Counted from the first letter of the stretch, positions 19,093-28,986 are shown. The stretch is DNA of 64,000 nucleotides from Denitratisoma oestradiolicum (GCF_902813185.1 NZ_LR778301.1:2232001-2296000); one strand, 5' to 3'. The notes: a model not told the origin generated them from the letters alone. Numbers and translations: made by a program.

Positions 19093-20282
19093 AATGGCAG
19101 GAAAATGGTGACAGTGGTGCCGGTACCTATGCGACTGTCGACGGATATGCGGCCGTGGTGAGCCTCGACCACATCCCGTGCCACGGTCAGTCCGAGTCCG
19201 GTGCCGCTGCCCACCTCACGGGTGGTATAGAACGGATCGAACATCCGCTGGATTTGTTCAGTGGACATGCCGACCCCGTTGTCGCTGACAATGATCTCGA
19301 CCCCTTCTTCGACGGGACGGGTCGCCACAACCACTTCGCCGGGATGCCCGCTGTCCTGGACCGCCAGCAAGGCGTTGTGGATTACGCCTAGAAACACCTG
19401 ATTGAGATGTCCCGGCAGGCAAATCACTTTCGGCAATGGCTCCAGTTCCAGTCGTGTATCGACCCCGGGGGGCATCTGCCCGGCCAGCACGGTCATCACC
19501 TCGCGCAGATTGCCATTGAGGTCGACCATCTCCGCATCAGCCCTTTCAATGTTGGAAAAGCCCTTGAGGTCGCGCACGATCCGCGCCACCCGGTCGATGC
19601 CCGAAATACAGTCGTTAACCAGCTCGACACCGTCTTCGCTGACGAAATCCAGGTCCAGCTCGGACCAAGCCGAAGGCACCTCGCCAAGCCGGGCCTTGAG
19701 TTCTCCCAGCTTGGCGATATAGCCGCCCAGGGTGGTGATATTGCTGCGCACGAAGCCGATGGGATTGTTGATCTCGTGGGCCACGCCGGCCGCCAACTGG
19801 CCCACGGAGGCCAGCTTCTCCGCCTGGTAGAGCTGGCGCTGACGCTGGTCGAGCAGACTGACCTGCGCAGCCACCTGCCGTTCCAGATCCTCGGCCAGGG
19901 CCCTGTAGCGCGCCTCCGACTCAACCAGGGCCTCATGCTTGGCCAGCAGGGCCTCATAGTTGGCCTGGGTCGACTCGGTGTGCAAACTGCCAGCCATCAA
20001 ATAACGCATGCGTGCCAGCAGGATTTGTTGTAGCAGGCCGGCGGCGGCCCGCAGACGGTCGGCATCCACCACCGCCGCAATGAACCCGATCGGTTCCAGC
20101 TCGATGACCAGAGCCTGACGAGTGCTTCCCTCTAGTTCCCGTCCCCAGAGCAGTCTGCCTTCGGCATCGACAATTGCCAGATTGCTCCCTAGCAGGCTAG
20201 ACAAAGGAGCGCCGATGGTTTCCAGCAGCGGAGCAGGCAGGAGCTCCGCCAGGGCGTAATCACGGTCGAAGCTGTGACTCAT
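19089..20282 (-). CDS. Cytoplasmic histidine kinase of the GTPase-kinase-ATPase operon
   Basis: A 397-residue protein beginning one base after the stop of the GTPase gene (TGATATG). Residues 1-95 form a small sensor-like region resembling a roadblock or GAF-type fold, though I cannot assign it. A coiled coil (about 105-155) leads to His169 in Val-Ala-His-Glu-Ile-Asn-Asn-Pro and an HATPase with Asn, Asp-Asn-Gly-Val-Gly and Gly-Thr-Gly-Leu-Gly-Leu boxes. No membrane segment is visible. It ends in a four-base overlap with the receiver-ATPase gene, whose receiver is its probable partner. A longer in-frame start would lie inside the GTPase gene and is less likely. Confidence 0.85.
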
Positions 20283-20283
20283 A

Positions 20284-20937
20284 TCAATGACTCGCTCCCA
20301 AGGCCCCGGCGACGAACCCAGCCTCGTCAAGACCATGGCGCAGACTGAGACCCAGGTCGACATCGTAGCGGCGAAAGACGCCGCGCAGCAATTGCTCGAA
20401 GGTCTCGCGCACGCCCTCTCCCGTCAAGGCAGTGGCGAATAGCAAGGGCCAGGCGGTTCCGTCCCAGCGACTGCGAACCTCCTCCTCGGCAACGATGTTC
20501 GGCAGGTCGCGCTTGTTGAACTGGACCACCAGTGGCATACCCTCGAAATTCAGTCCCACTCGGGCGACATTCGCCGCCAGGTTTCGAAAGGCTTCGGCAT
20601 TGTTCTGCTCCTCGACCTGCTGGGAGTCGGCCACGAAAACCACGCCATCAGAGCGAGACAACACCGCCTTGCGCGTACCATCATGGGCCACTTGGCCAGG
20701 TACAGTGAATAATCTGAGCCGCACCAATGCGCCCGAAGGGGCACGAAAGCCCAGGGGCAGGAGATCGAAAAACAGTGTACGGTCACCCTGGGTTTCCAGC
20801 GTCATGATCTCGCCCTTGCAGTCCGGCGCCAGCAAATCGTGCAGACGCATCAGATTGGTGGTCTTGCCGCTTTGCGCTGGCCCATAGTAGACCAACTTGA
20901 AGGTCAGCCGTTGATGCGACTCGTCGAATTCTGGCAT
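20284..20937 (-). CDS. MglA-like small GTPase
   Basis: A 217-residue Ras-like GTPase of the MglA group. It has P-loop Gly-Pro-Ala-Gln-Ser-Gly-Lys-Thr-Thr (19-27), Thr-Val-Pro-Gly-Gln (78-82) as the switch/Walker B region and Asn-Lys-Arg-Asp (141-144) for guanine specificity. MglA sets cell polarity and controls type IV pili and gliding motors in Myxococcus, with relatives in many proteobacteria. No MglB (roadblock) gene is adjacent, although the N-terminus of the next protein, the kinase, might serve that role. It is the first gene of a coupled three-gene operon. A 296-bp gap with no gene lies upstream. Confidence 0.85.
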   Translation of the reverse strand: MPEFDESHQRLTFKLVYYGPAQSGKTTNLMRLHDLLAPDCKGEIMTLETQGDRTLFFDLLPLGFRAPSGALVRLRLFTVPGQVAHDGTRKAVLSRSDGVVFVADSQQVEEQNNAEAFRNLAANVARVGLNFEGMPLVVQFNKRDLPNIVAEEEVRSRWDGTAWPLLFATALTGEGVRETFEQLLRGVFRRYDVDLGLSLRHGLDEAGFVAGALGASH

Positions 20938-21233
20938 AGGTCAGGCATACGGTCGGTTACGAATAACAGCGCGGCACCCACGGGCCACGCGTATGGGATT
21001 GTCCTACAACCCCGACCAGGAATCACGGGAATTTTTTGTTTCACTGATACCTGGACCAGGTTCTCGATTATTCACCGGGGGTCTGCTCATATTCGATACC
21101 TTATTCAAGCCATAGATGACACGTAGAAATCCGGAAGAAGGACATAGGATCTTGCACTTCCCCGTGGTTAATGCTTTTTCTTCCAGGGCAATCCCGCGTA
21201 AACGGCCCATCCGCCAGGTGGCGCCCATGCCGA

Positions 21234-22394
21234 TCAATGGGGCCTGCCATCGACGCGCGGTCGGACCAGGAACGGGACATAGCGCCAGCCCAGGATGGAA
21301 AAGCAGGTACACCAGCAAGCAGCGGCCAACATCACCCATCCCGGGTAGAAGGCCGCGTTGAATTGCGGCGCCGCCACCCGTAGCGCCAGGCCCGCGATCA
21401 TGATCCACAGGCAAAGCTTGTCGCCCCGGTCGAACATCACCTGGCGCCCGGTATGCCCCTTGGAGATGCGGACCATCATGGCGGGAATGATCAGCCCCAT
21501 GACCCCGAAGGTAAACAGATGCACCGGCAGGGCGCCGACCCAGGCGCCATGACCACTTCGATCCAGGGCATCCACGAGGAGCTGGGCGACGATGCCCAGA
21601 TAGCCCAGGTACATGATGCCGATGTCTATCCGGCTCAGCGCCAGGCGTGGATGCCAGTAGAAAAAGCGCCCCAGCAGCAGTGCGGCCAGTGCTGTCTCCA
21701 GAACGATCATCAGGCCCGTCGGCAGGGTACCGGCAGCGACCAGGACCAGCGCCAAGAGCTTGATGGCGCCATCCAGCCGGGCATGGCGCAGGATATTGGC
21801 CTGGAACGCGCTTTTCATGAATGCGGTCACGGTTCTTTCCAACATCACCAGGAAGGCCACACGAAACAGGGCCAGGGCCATTCCCGTCCCAAGAGCGAAG
21901 TGCTCCGGGCTCAACATGAAGGACTTCGCCAGCAGAAAGGCCGGCAGAATCAGCAGAAAGAAATAGTTGTCCCGATAGGAGTCAGTCTTGCGGTGCCGGA
22001 TCAGCGCCCAGGACAGCATGGCAACAATGGCGCCGAGAAACAGATTGTTCGACAAGAGGAACAACCAGTCGGGCCAGGCGCCGCCGAACCCCATGCCGAT
22101 CCGCTCGAAGATCCAGGCCGCCGCAAGGAAAGCCAGGGCGGGACCGTGATAGCCCCGCACCGACAGCCAGCTCCTGGAAGCCGTGAGCAGAAAGCCGCCC
22201 AGCAGCGCCCAGCCGAAGCCGAAGAACATTTCGTGGGCGTGCCACTGCACCATGGAAAAGTTCGCAACCGGAGGCGCCATCCGGCCGGTGAACATCAGCG
22301 CCCAGATCAGGGGCAGGGCCAGACCGGAGAGCATGGCCAGAATGAAAAACGGACGGAACCCCAAGGTCCATAGCGAATGGTCATTCAGCGTCAT
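21234..22394 (-). CDS. nnrS: NnrS family membrane protein
   Basis: A 386-residue, very hydrophobic protein with about twelve membrane segments. It has the NnrS landmarks Leu-Gly-Phe-Arg-Pro-Phe-Phe near the N-terminus, Trp-His-Ala-His-Glu-Met-Phe-Phe-Gly in the second segment, and Arg-Ile-Ser-Lys-Gly-His-Thr-Gly-Arg late in the chain. NnrS is a haem- and copper-containing membrane protein that protects against nitrosative stress in denitrifiers. The chosen ATG has GAGGAAA eight bases upstream; the longer frame has no ribosome-binding site. It is divergent from the amidase gene. No nitrite or nitric oxide reductase genes are in the window. Confidence 0.9.
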   Translation of the reverse strand: MTLNDHSLWTLGFRPFFILAMLSGLALPLIWALMFTGRMAPPVANFSMVQWHAHEMFFGFGWALLGGFLLTASRSWLSVRGYHGPALAFLAAAWIFERIGMGFGGAWPDWLFLLSNNLFLGAIVAMLSWALIRHRKTDSYRDNYFFLLILPAFLLAKSFMLSPEHFALGTGMALALFRVAFLVMLERTVTAFMKSAFQANILRHARLDGAIKLLALVLVAAGTLPTGLMIVLETALAALLLGRFFYWHPRLALSRIDIGIMYLGYLGIVAQLLVDALDRSGHGAWVGALPVHLFTFGVMGLIIPAMMVRISKGHTGRQVMFDRGDKLCLWIMIAGLALRVAAPQFNAAFYPGWVMLAAACWCTCFSILGWRYVPFLVRPRVDGRPH

Positions 22395-22694
22395 TGATGC
22401 GCTTTCCTCATGCTCGGTTGTAAGGTCGAATGGCCGTGACCTCCATGGGATACGCTGGAAGGGCCAGGCTGACTCATAATGGAAATATCGAACCCACATT
22501 ATCATCGAGTGCAAGAGGGGATGGCGAAGGCGCTGATCAATTCGTAACTGGCCAACCTCGGGTCGCGGTGTGTCCCCCTGGCCCGAATCCGGCGGGCACC
22601 GGGCTTTCTTGCACAAACGCGAACATGGTTCAGGAGTTGTACGAGCCTGACTATCCGTTACCATGCCCGCCATCGCCCACAGGAAGAAACAGCC
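22395..22694. other. Divergent intergenic region between nnrS and the amidase gene
   Basis: Three hundred bases without a credible gene. It should contain the promoters of both flanking genes. I looked for an FNR/NnrR-type palindrome (TTGAT-N4-ATCAA) and saw only a half-like CTGATCAATT, so no regulator site is claimed. Confidence 0.4.
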
Positions 22695-24221
22695 ATGGAT
22701 GAATCTCGTCGCAAACTGCTCAAGACCGGAGGCACCCTGGCCCTGGTTACCAGCATGGGGGGCCTGTCCAGGCTTGTCCAGGCCGGCAGCCTACCCCTGG
22801 CGGAGTACGAAAAACTGGATGCAGTGGCCATGGCCCAACTGATCCGCCGCCGCCAGATTTCCGCCAGCGAGTTGCTCGAAGCGGCCATCGCCCGGGCAGA
22901 AGCGATCAATCCGGTCCTGAACCCCATCAACCTGCGCCATTACGAGTTGGCCCGGGCAGCGGCGAAGATGCGGCCCCTGGACGGTCCCCTGGCCGGCGTA
23001 CCCTTCCTGCTGAAGGACCTGGGCATCCAGTTGAAAGGCACCATCACCAGCAACGGCTGCACCTTCTTCAAGGATGCCGTGGCCGATGCCGACAGCACCC
23101 TGACCGAGCGCTATCGCAAGGCCGGGCTGGTGATCTTCGGCAAGACCACCAGCCCGGAATTCGGCCAGACCGCCACCACCGAATCCAGACTCTGGGGCCT
23201 GACACGGAATCCCTGGAATCCGGCCTACAGTTCCGGTGGGTCTTCAGGTGGGGCCGCAGTGGCGGTGGCGACGGGCATTATTCCAGCCGCCCATGCCAGC
23301 GATGGCGGCGGTTCGATCCGCATTCCGGCCTCCCATTGCGGCCTATTTGGCCTCAAGCCCAGTCGAGGCCGGGTACCTACGGGACCCAAGGCCCTCGAAA
23401 GCTGGCTGGGCCTTTCGATGCAGCACGCCATTACCCGCTCGGTACGCGACTCCGCCCTGCTGCTGCAAGTGAGCCAGGGCCCGGAGTCCGGTTCCCGCAC
23501 CGCGCCTCCCGTCATCGCCGGCAATCTGCTGGAGGCCATCCGCCGCCCGGCCAAAGGCCTGCGCATCGCACTGATGGAGACCAACCCCTTCGGTGCCCCC
23601 ATCCATCCGGAATGTCTGGAAGCGGTGCGCAAGACGGCAAAGCTGTGCCAGCAGCTGGGCCATCACGTGGAAATCGCGGCTCCGGTCCTGCCCATCGCCG
23701 ACATGTTCGGCGGCATGGGCGTGGTAACAGCCACCGGCATGCTCTATACCGTCCGCAACCGGGAAAAGCTGCTGGGACGGGAGGTAAGGGAGGACGAAAT
23801 GGAACCCCTCAACTGGAGGTCCCTGCAACTGGCCAAGGGCTACACCGCGGAGCAGCTCTATCGGGCCCGGGCCGCCTTCGACGAGGGGGGCCGGGTGCTG
23901 GATGAGTTCCTGGGCCGCTACGACCTGATCCTCAGTCCCACGACCGCCGCCCTGCCCCCGAAACTGGGAGAGATTTCCCTGGATCTGCCCTACGAGGAAT
24001 TCGCCCGGGAAGCCATGAAGGCTTCGCCCTTCACGGCCATGTTCAACATGAGCGGCCATCCCGCCATGTCGGTGCCCCTGCACTGGACACCGGACAAGCT
24101 GCCCATCGGCAGCCAGTTTGCCGGCCGCCACGGCGATGAGCTGACCCTGCTCCGGCTGGCGGCCCAATTGGAGCAGGCGGCGCCCTGGGAAAATCATCGG
24201 CCGTCACCCATCGCTGGCTGA
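22695..24221 (+). CDS. Amidase-signature hydrolase, probably Tat-exported (cyclic amide hydrolase-like)
   Basis: A 508-residue member of the amidase signature family. The Ser-cisSer-Lys triad is present: Lys107 in Leu-Leu-Lys-Asp-Leu-Gly, Ser183 in Gly-Gly-Ser-Ser-Gly-Gly, and nucleophile Ser207 in Asp-Gly-Gly-Gly-Ser-Ile-Arg-Ile-Pro. The N-terminus Ser-Arg-Arg-Lys-Leu-Leu-Lys followed by a hydrophobic stretch looks like a twin-Arg leader, so it may act in the periplasm. Sequence features resemble 6-aminohexanoate-cyclic-dimer hydrolases, but the substrate cannot be read from sequence. AGGAAG precedes the ATG. A strong terminator follows, so it is probably monocistronic. Confidence 0.85.
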   Translation: MDESRRKLLKTGGTLALVTSMGGLSRLVQAGSLPLAEYEKLDAVAMAQLIRRRQISASELLEAAIARAEAINPVLNPINLRHYELARAAAKMRPLDGPLAGVPFLLKDLGIQLKGTITSNGCTFFKDAVADADSTLTERYRKAGLVIFGKTTSPEFGQTATTESRLWGLTRNPWNPAYSSGGSSGGAAVAVATGIIPAAHASDGGGSIRIPASHCGLFGLKPSRGRVPTGPKALESWLGLSMQHAITRSVRDSALLLQVSQGPESGSRTAPPVIAGNLLEAIRRPAKGLRIALMETNPFGAPIHPECLEAVRKTAKLCQQLGHHVEIAAPVLPIADMFGGMGVVTATGMLYTVRNREKLLGREVREDEMEPLNWRSLQLAKGYTAEQLYRARAAFDEGGRVLDEFLGRYDLILSPTTAALPPKLGEISLDLPYEEFAREAMKASPFTAMFNMSGHPAMSVPLHWTPDKLPIGSQFAGRHGDELTLLRLAAQLEQAAPWENHRPSPIAG

Positions 24222-24268
24222 TTTGCAACAAATCAGAGAAATTTCCGAACAATCACGGCTATTGAACG

Positions 24269-24300
24269 AAAGGCCCGGACGCAGACGCGTCCGGGCCTTT
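24269..24300. terminator. Bidirectional-looking Rho-independent terminator
   Basis: A perfect 14-bp stem, AAAGGCCCGGACGC with its complement, closes a four-base AGAC loop. It ends in TTT on the plus strand and starts with AAA. It separates the amidase gene from the enoyl-CoA hydratase gene. Confidence 0.85.
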
Positions 24301-24371
24301 CGCCAGTTTACGAACAGCATTTGAAGATGTTCGCCCTAAAATCCGTACACCCCTTTTCTTCTGGAGTCTCC

Positions 24372-25169
24372 GTGAGCGAATCCAAAGTTCTGACCCACGT
24401 CGATGGTCATGTGCTGCATGTCACCATCAACCGTCCCGAGCGAATGAATGCCATCGATACCGAGACCAACTTCGCCCTCCAGGACGCCATGAATCGCTTC
24501 GCCGCCGAGGATGATCTCTGGATCGCGGTGATCCGCGGTGCCGGCGACAAGGCCTTCTCCGCCGGCGGCGACCTGAAGGCCATGAACGCTGCTGCCAACG
24601 GCGGTCCGGCCTACCTGGTGCCGGAGACAGGCTATGGCGGCCTCACCGCCCGTTTCGATCTGGACAAGCCGGTGATCGCCGTGGTCAATGGCCTGGCCAT
24701 GGGCGGTGGCTTCGAGATCGTCATGGCGGCAGACCTGGCCATTGCCGCCGATCACGCCACTTTTTCGCTGCCCGAACCCCTGGCCGGCATTGTTGCCGTG
24801 GCCGGCGGCATGCATCGTTTGCCCCGGGAGATTGGCCACAAGCGGGCCATGCAGTTGCTCCTCACCTGCGAAACCATCACCGCCGCCCAAGCCCTGGACT
24901 GGGGCCTGGTCAATGAAGTGGTACCCGCCGCCGAGCTGGATGCCGCCACCGACCGGTTGGTGAAGCAAGTGCTGCGCAGTGCGCCCCTGGCCCTCCGGGC
25001 CAACAAGCAATGTATGCAGCGGGGCCTGGGGCTGTCCCTTGAGGAAGCGACCCGGCGCCAGGACAATGGTTTCTATCCGGCCCTGGATGCCCTGCGCACC
25101 AGCGAGGACATCCTGGAAGGTATCAAGGCCTTTGCCGAAAAACGGGCCCCCGACTGGAAGGCACGCTAA
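24372..25169 (+). CDS. Enoyl-CoA hydratase/isomerase family protein (crotonase fold)
   Basis: A 265-residue crotonase-fold enzyme. The first oxyanion-hole segment is Ala-Phe-Ser-Ala-Gly-Gly-Asp-Leu-Lys-Ala and the second is Gly-Leu-Ala-Met-Gly-Gly-Gly-Phe-Glu; Leu-Pro-Glu-Pro follows at the usual catalytic region. It would hydrate or isomerise an acyl-CoA, as in fatty-acid or aromatic-acid beta-oxidation. The GTG with GGAG upstream is preferred over an ATG 17 codons earlier because homology begins there. No other beta-oxidation gene is adjacent, so the substrate cannot be inferred. The upstream terminator suggests its own promoter. Confidence 0.85.
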   Translation: MSESKVLTHVDGHVLHVTINRPERMNAIDTETNFALQDAMNRFAAEDDLWIAVIRGAGDKAFSAGGDLKAMNAAANGGPAYLVPETGYGGLTARFDLDKPVIAVVNGLAMGGGFEIVMAADLAIAADHATFSLPEPLAGIVAVAGGMHRLPREIGHKRAMQLLLTCETITAAQALDWGLVNEVVPAAELDAATDRLVKQVLRSAPLALRANKQCMQRGLGLSLEEATRRQDNGFYPALDALRTSEDILEGIKAFAEKRAPDWKAR

Positions 25170-25192
25170 CGCGCATGGTCGCCAGCGCCACC

Positions 25193-25316
25193 ACCGAGGA
25201 TGCCAATGCGCAAAGACCAATTGAACGCCCCCACCCCCATCCCCGCCCCGGGGCTACCCATCGGCTCGCTGCGCTCGAAGGTTACACTCGGCTCCATTGA
25301 TGCTTTTTCACGCTAA
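25193..25316 (-). repeat. Dispersed intergenic repeat, copy A
   Basis: Read on the minus strand it runs TTAGCGTGAAAAAG, then GGAGCCGAGTGT, then CGAGCGCAGCGAGCCGATGG, a GC-rich core, GCGTTCAATTGGTCTTTGCG and a CATCCTCGG end. The same ordered blocks occur on the plus strand on both sides of lepB. Its left end overlaps the stop of the large GGDEF-EAL gene by a few bases. Confidence 0.75.
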
Positions 25317-28300
25317 GCGCTGGCCTTAGCGGCTCGCGCCCATTCATCCGGCAGCATCCATGAGTTCTGCCATGCCAGCAGTTGCTCCGCCGGCATGGGG
25401 TGGGCGATGGCATATCCCTGGGCCAGATGGCAACCCAGTTGCAGCAACAAGACACCATGCTCCAGGGTTTCCACCCCCTCGGCGATGGCCTGGCGGCCGA
25501 AGGTGTGGGCCAGGCTGATAACGCCCTCGACGATGGCCCGGTCATCCCGATCCTTCAGCATGTCTCGCACGAAGGACTGATCGATCTTGAGCTCCTCCGT
25601 GGGAAGCTGACGCAGGTAAGTCAGGGACGAATAACCGGTGCCAAAATCATCCAGGGCAAAGCTCACTCCCAGGGCACGACAGGCCTGAATGACCTGGGAA
25701 ACCTGGGCCATGTCCTCCACCGCCGATGTCTCCAGGATTTCCAGGGTGAGCTGGCTCGGCGCAACTCGGGGATGTGCTGTCAACAGGTGCCTGAGCCGCC
25801 CGACAAAGTCCCGCTGCTGCAAGTGCTGACTGGAGATGTTGACGCTGATGTTGATCAGTAGGCCCTGGGCCTCCCAGGAAGCCATCTGGCCCAGGGCTTC
25901 TCCCAGTACCCATTCGCCCAGGGGCAGCGCCAAGTCGGCACTTTCCAGCGCGGAAAGAAACTGCCCCGGGACCAGCAGACCCTGTTCCGGATGCTGCCAA
26001 CGCAACAGGGCTTCGGCACCGATCATCCGTCCCGAGCGCATGTCCACCTTGGGCTGGTAGTGGAGCCGGAGCTCGCCATTCTCCAGGGCCGAGCTGAAGC
26101 GCTTGATCTGTTCCTGCTGGTTCCGGGATGCCCGGTCGTGTTCGGGATCGAACAGGCGGAAACAGCTCTTGCCCGCCTGCTTGGCCGCATACATGGCCTG
26201 ATCAGCGTGGCGAATCAGGACATCGGCATCATCTCCATCAAGGGGATACAGAGTGACCCCCAGGCTGGCGGAAATAACTACCTCCCCATGGGGAAGCGGA
26301 TAGGGCCGGTTGAGCGTATCGAGAATCCGGTGCAGGGCCTGTCCCACCTCATCCACCTCGGTCATTTCGCCCAACAGGATCACGAACTCGTCCCCACCCA
26401 GGCGGGAAACCGTATCGGCGCCCCGTACGCACTGACGCAGACGCTCGGCGGTTTCGATCAGCAACTGGTCCCCGGCCTCATGACCCCAGGTGTCATTGAT
26501 GGGTTTGAAACCATCGAGATCCAGATAGCAGACGGCCAGCAGCTCCTTCTTGCGATCCGCAAGGGCCATCGCCTGCCGCATTCGGTCCCCCAGCAGAACC
26601 CGGTTGGGCAGATGGGTCAGCAGATCATGGTAAGCCAGGTGCTCCAGCCGTTGCTGGCTATGCCTGAGTTCGGTGATATCGGATGAGATGCCCACGTAAT
26701 GAGTCAGCCGGCCATTGGCATCATGGACCGCCGTAATGCGTGAATACTGGACATAAACCGATCCGTCCTTGCGCCGGTTGTGCAACTCACCAACCCAGAC
26801 ATGTTGGGTCAACAAGGCATGCCACATGGTGCGATAGAACTCGGCATCCTGCATGCCCGAATGCAGCATCCTCGGGTTGGATCCCACCAGCTCTTCCCGG
26901 GAATACCCCGTCAACCCCTCGAAGCTGGCATTCACATCAACGATGATCCCGTTCGGATCGGTGACAACGATGCCATCGGTGACACTGCCAAAGGCCACTG
27001 CCGCCAGCCGCAGACCTTCTTCATTACGACGGCGCTCCGTGATATCTCGGGTCACACCGAGAATGGCAGTCACCTCACCCGTCCCGTTGCGCATGGGGAC
27101 AGCCTGGGTCTCCAGCCAGCGGCGGGTTCCCTTGAGGCCCTTGATCTCGAACTGTAGGGTTCCCGACTCTCCCTTCATGACACGCTCGTGCAAGGCCATG
27201 AAAGCATCTCGACATTCAGGGACGACGATGCCCGAGATGGGCCGACCCAACACCTGTTCAGCACCGTCGGCTTCGACCATGGCAAGGCCGGCAGGATTCA
27301 TCTGTCGCAAGGTACCATCGGAATTGATCACCTTGATACACTCTGGATCAGTCTCGACGATGGTGCGCAGTTCGATTTCCCTTTCCATCAGGCTTCGTTC
27401 TGCTGCCTTGCGGGCCGAGATTTCCACCAGAAAAACAAGAGAACATCCCGCCTCTATTCCCACCACCCGCCACATCACCCAAGCCGCGCCACCACCCCGC
27501 CGTAAAACACGGTTTTCTCCCTCCACGAGGCTGCCTGACAGCAGATTTTCCTTGTCCCAGTGGGGCGACTCCCTATCGTTTGGCAAATAAAATTCCGTCA
27601 GCCTATGTCCCGCCAACTCGTTGCGCGGGATTCCCAACAGTCTTCCTGCCGCGGGATTGGCCTCCATGATCAGTCCATCGCTGTCAGCCACCAGAATGGG
27701 GATCGGTGCATCGGCCAGGTAGGAGCGAAATTTCGCCTCACTGAGCGTCAGTGCCTGTTCGGCCTTCCATTGCTCCGTCACATCCCGCAGACTGGCCACC
27801 AGCCCCTCTACTCGCCCGTGCAGCCGATAGGGTCGATAGGCCACGTCCAGCATGTGTTGCTGACCATCCGAAAAAGTCTGGGTCTCCCTGAAACGGGCTG
27901 AGCCGCCTTCCAGGGTCCGGGTGATATAGGGGGCGACACTCTCATAGAAGGCTCCCCCCATCACATCCCGTACATGCCTGCCGACCAAGGCTTCCGGGAT
28001 ACTGCCGTATACCTTGGCATAGGCGCTATTGACCACCTGGTAGCGCTGCTCCCGGTCCAGGAAGGCCAGCAGGTCGTCGGAGGTTTCCACGATTTCCCGG
28101 TAACGCTGCATGTCCTGTTCGGCGTCAAGACGCGCATCCTCCAACCCTCTGTCCTGTCGGTAGCCCAGGCCAAAACCGCATAGTCCCACCAGCCAGAGCA
28201 TGCCATGGGATGCCAGGATTGCCAGATGGGTTTCGGCCCCCTGGGCCTCGAAGGACTCCAGGGGCACCACCGAACTGATGCCGCCACGAATATCCCCCAG

Positions 28301-28873
28301 GCGATAACCCTGGTCGGCATGGCATTGCAGACAGGCCTGCTCCGCCACGATCGGCAGCATCAGCCGCAGGTAGCGCTTGTCATCCCGCTCGACGATTTCC
28401 CGGTATTCTGCCTCGCCTTGCTCGAAGCCGGTCAGGGCCTGCCTTTCCCACTCCTTGGGCGCATTGCCCGGATTCATGGGCTTCAGGCTGGTAATACGGC
28501 TCTGGGCACCAAACTCCCCCATGTATTCGGACTGCATCTGGCGCAGCATGTAGGCCGGGTTCATCAGAGTCAGGGCCATGCCATCGGAGGTGACCACATC
28601 CCGCTTCGGTACCTTGAGATAGGGATTGGGTGGTGTTCGGGTGTCGGGCTGCACATAGACGCCACCGTGGCTCGCCGCCCAGCGGCGGAAATTGAGATCC
28701 TTGGCAATGTTGGCCCGAGCCGCCGTCATCGCCGATTTTTCAACCTCGAGACTCTGCTGATAGAGACTGTTGCCCACTGATACAGCAACCAGCAAGGTCC
28801 ACACCAGGGCGGCGGCAAGATAGCGACGACCGACCGGAGGCCGGATGATTTCCGTTGCCGGAACTTTATCCAT
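25313..28873 (-). CDS. DUF3365 (haem-type)-PAS-GGDEF-EAL membrane sensor
   Basis: A 1186-residue protein. TM1 (about 18-37) and TM2 (about 215-238) flank a periplasmic DUF3365/Tll0287-like domain carrying Cys-Leu-Gln-Cys-His (181-185), a c-type haem site. Four PAS domains follow (about 262-375, 380-490, 500-615 and 625-740). A GGDEF domain with intact Gly-Gly-Asp-Glu-Phe is near 825 and an EAL domain with intact Glu-Ala-Leu near 954. It probably senses redox or a gas through the haem and alters c-di-GMP. The gene stands alone, divergent from uup. The ribosome-binding site before the ATG is weak. Confidence 0.9.
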   Translation of the reverse strand: MDKVPATEIIRPPVGRRYLAAALVWTLLVAVSVGNSLYQQSLEVEKSAMTAARANIAKDLNFRRWAASHGGVYVQPDTRTPPNPYLKVPKRDVVTSDGMALTLMNPAYMLRQMQSEYMGEFGAQSRITSLKPMNPGNAPKEWERQALTGFEQGEAEYREIVERDDKRYLRLMLPIVAEQACLQCHADQGYRLGDIRGGISSVVPLESFEAQGAETHLAILASHGMLWLVGLCGFGLGYRQDRGLEDARLDAEQDMQRYREIVETSDDLLAFLDREQRYQVVNSAYAKVYGSIPEALVGRHVRDVMGGAFYESVAPYITRTLEGGSARFRETQTFSDGQQHMLDVAYRPYRLHGRVEGLVASLRDVTEQWKAEQALTLSEAKFRSYLADAPIPILVADSDGLIMEANPAAGRLLGIPRNELAGHRLTEFYLPNDRESPHWDKENLLSGSLVEGENRVLRRGGGAAWVMWRVVGIEAGCSLVFLVEISARKAAERSLMEREIELRTIVETDPECIKVINSDGTLRQMNPAGLAMVEADGAEQVLGRPISGIVVPECRDAFMALHERVMKGESGTLQFEIKGLKGTRRWLETQAVPMRNGTGEVTAILGVTRDITERRRNEEGLRLAAVAFGSVTDGIVVTDPNGIIVDVNASFEGLTGYSREELVGSNPRMLHSGMQDAEFYRTMWHALLTQHVWVGELHNRRKDGSVYVQYSRITAVHDANGRLTHYVGISSDITELRHSQQRLEHLAYHDLLTHLPNRVLLGDRMRQAMALADRKKELLAVCYLDLDGFKPINDTWGHEAGDQLLIETAERLRQCVRGADTVSRLGGDEFVILLGEMTEVDEVGQALHRILDTLNRPYPLPHGEVVISASLGVTLYPLDGDDADVLIRHADQAMYAAKQAGKSCFRLFDPEHDRASRNQQEQIKRFSSALENGELRLHYQPKVDMRSGRMIGAEALLRWQHPEQGLLVPGQFLSALESADLALPLGEWVLGEALGQMASWEAQGLLINISVNISSQHLQQRDFVGRLRHLLTAHPRVAPSQLTLEILETSAVEDMAQVSQVIQACRALGVSFALDDFGTGYSSLTYLRQLPTEELKIDQSFVRDMLKDRDDRAIVEGVISLAHTFGRQAIAEGVETLEHGVLLLQLGCHLAQGYAIAHPMPAEQLLAWQNSWMLPDEWARAAKASA

Positions 28874-28980
28874 GGGACGATTCTCGACGCACGTCGATTT
28901 CTTGTTCGGATTTGCATTCTCTCATCATCCGCAGGCGTAATAGCAACCTGCGGGAACGATCCCATCCAGATGGGCCCGCC

Positions 28981-28986
28981 TATAAT
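28981..28986 (+). promoter_or_regulatory. Possible -10 box of the uup promoter
   Basis: A consensus TATAAT lies 29 bases before the uup start codon. The -35 position (about 28958-28963) reads GATCCC, a poor match, so the promoter call is tentative. Confidence 0.35.

Noticed and set aside
20938..21233. Small gene upstream of the MglA-like GTPase
   Set aside because: The open frames here lack ribosome-binding sites and run into the GTPase gene on the opposite strand; the gap is probably only the operon promoter region.
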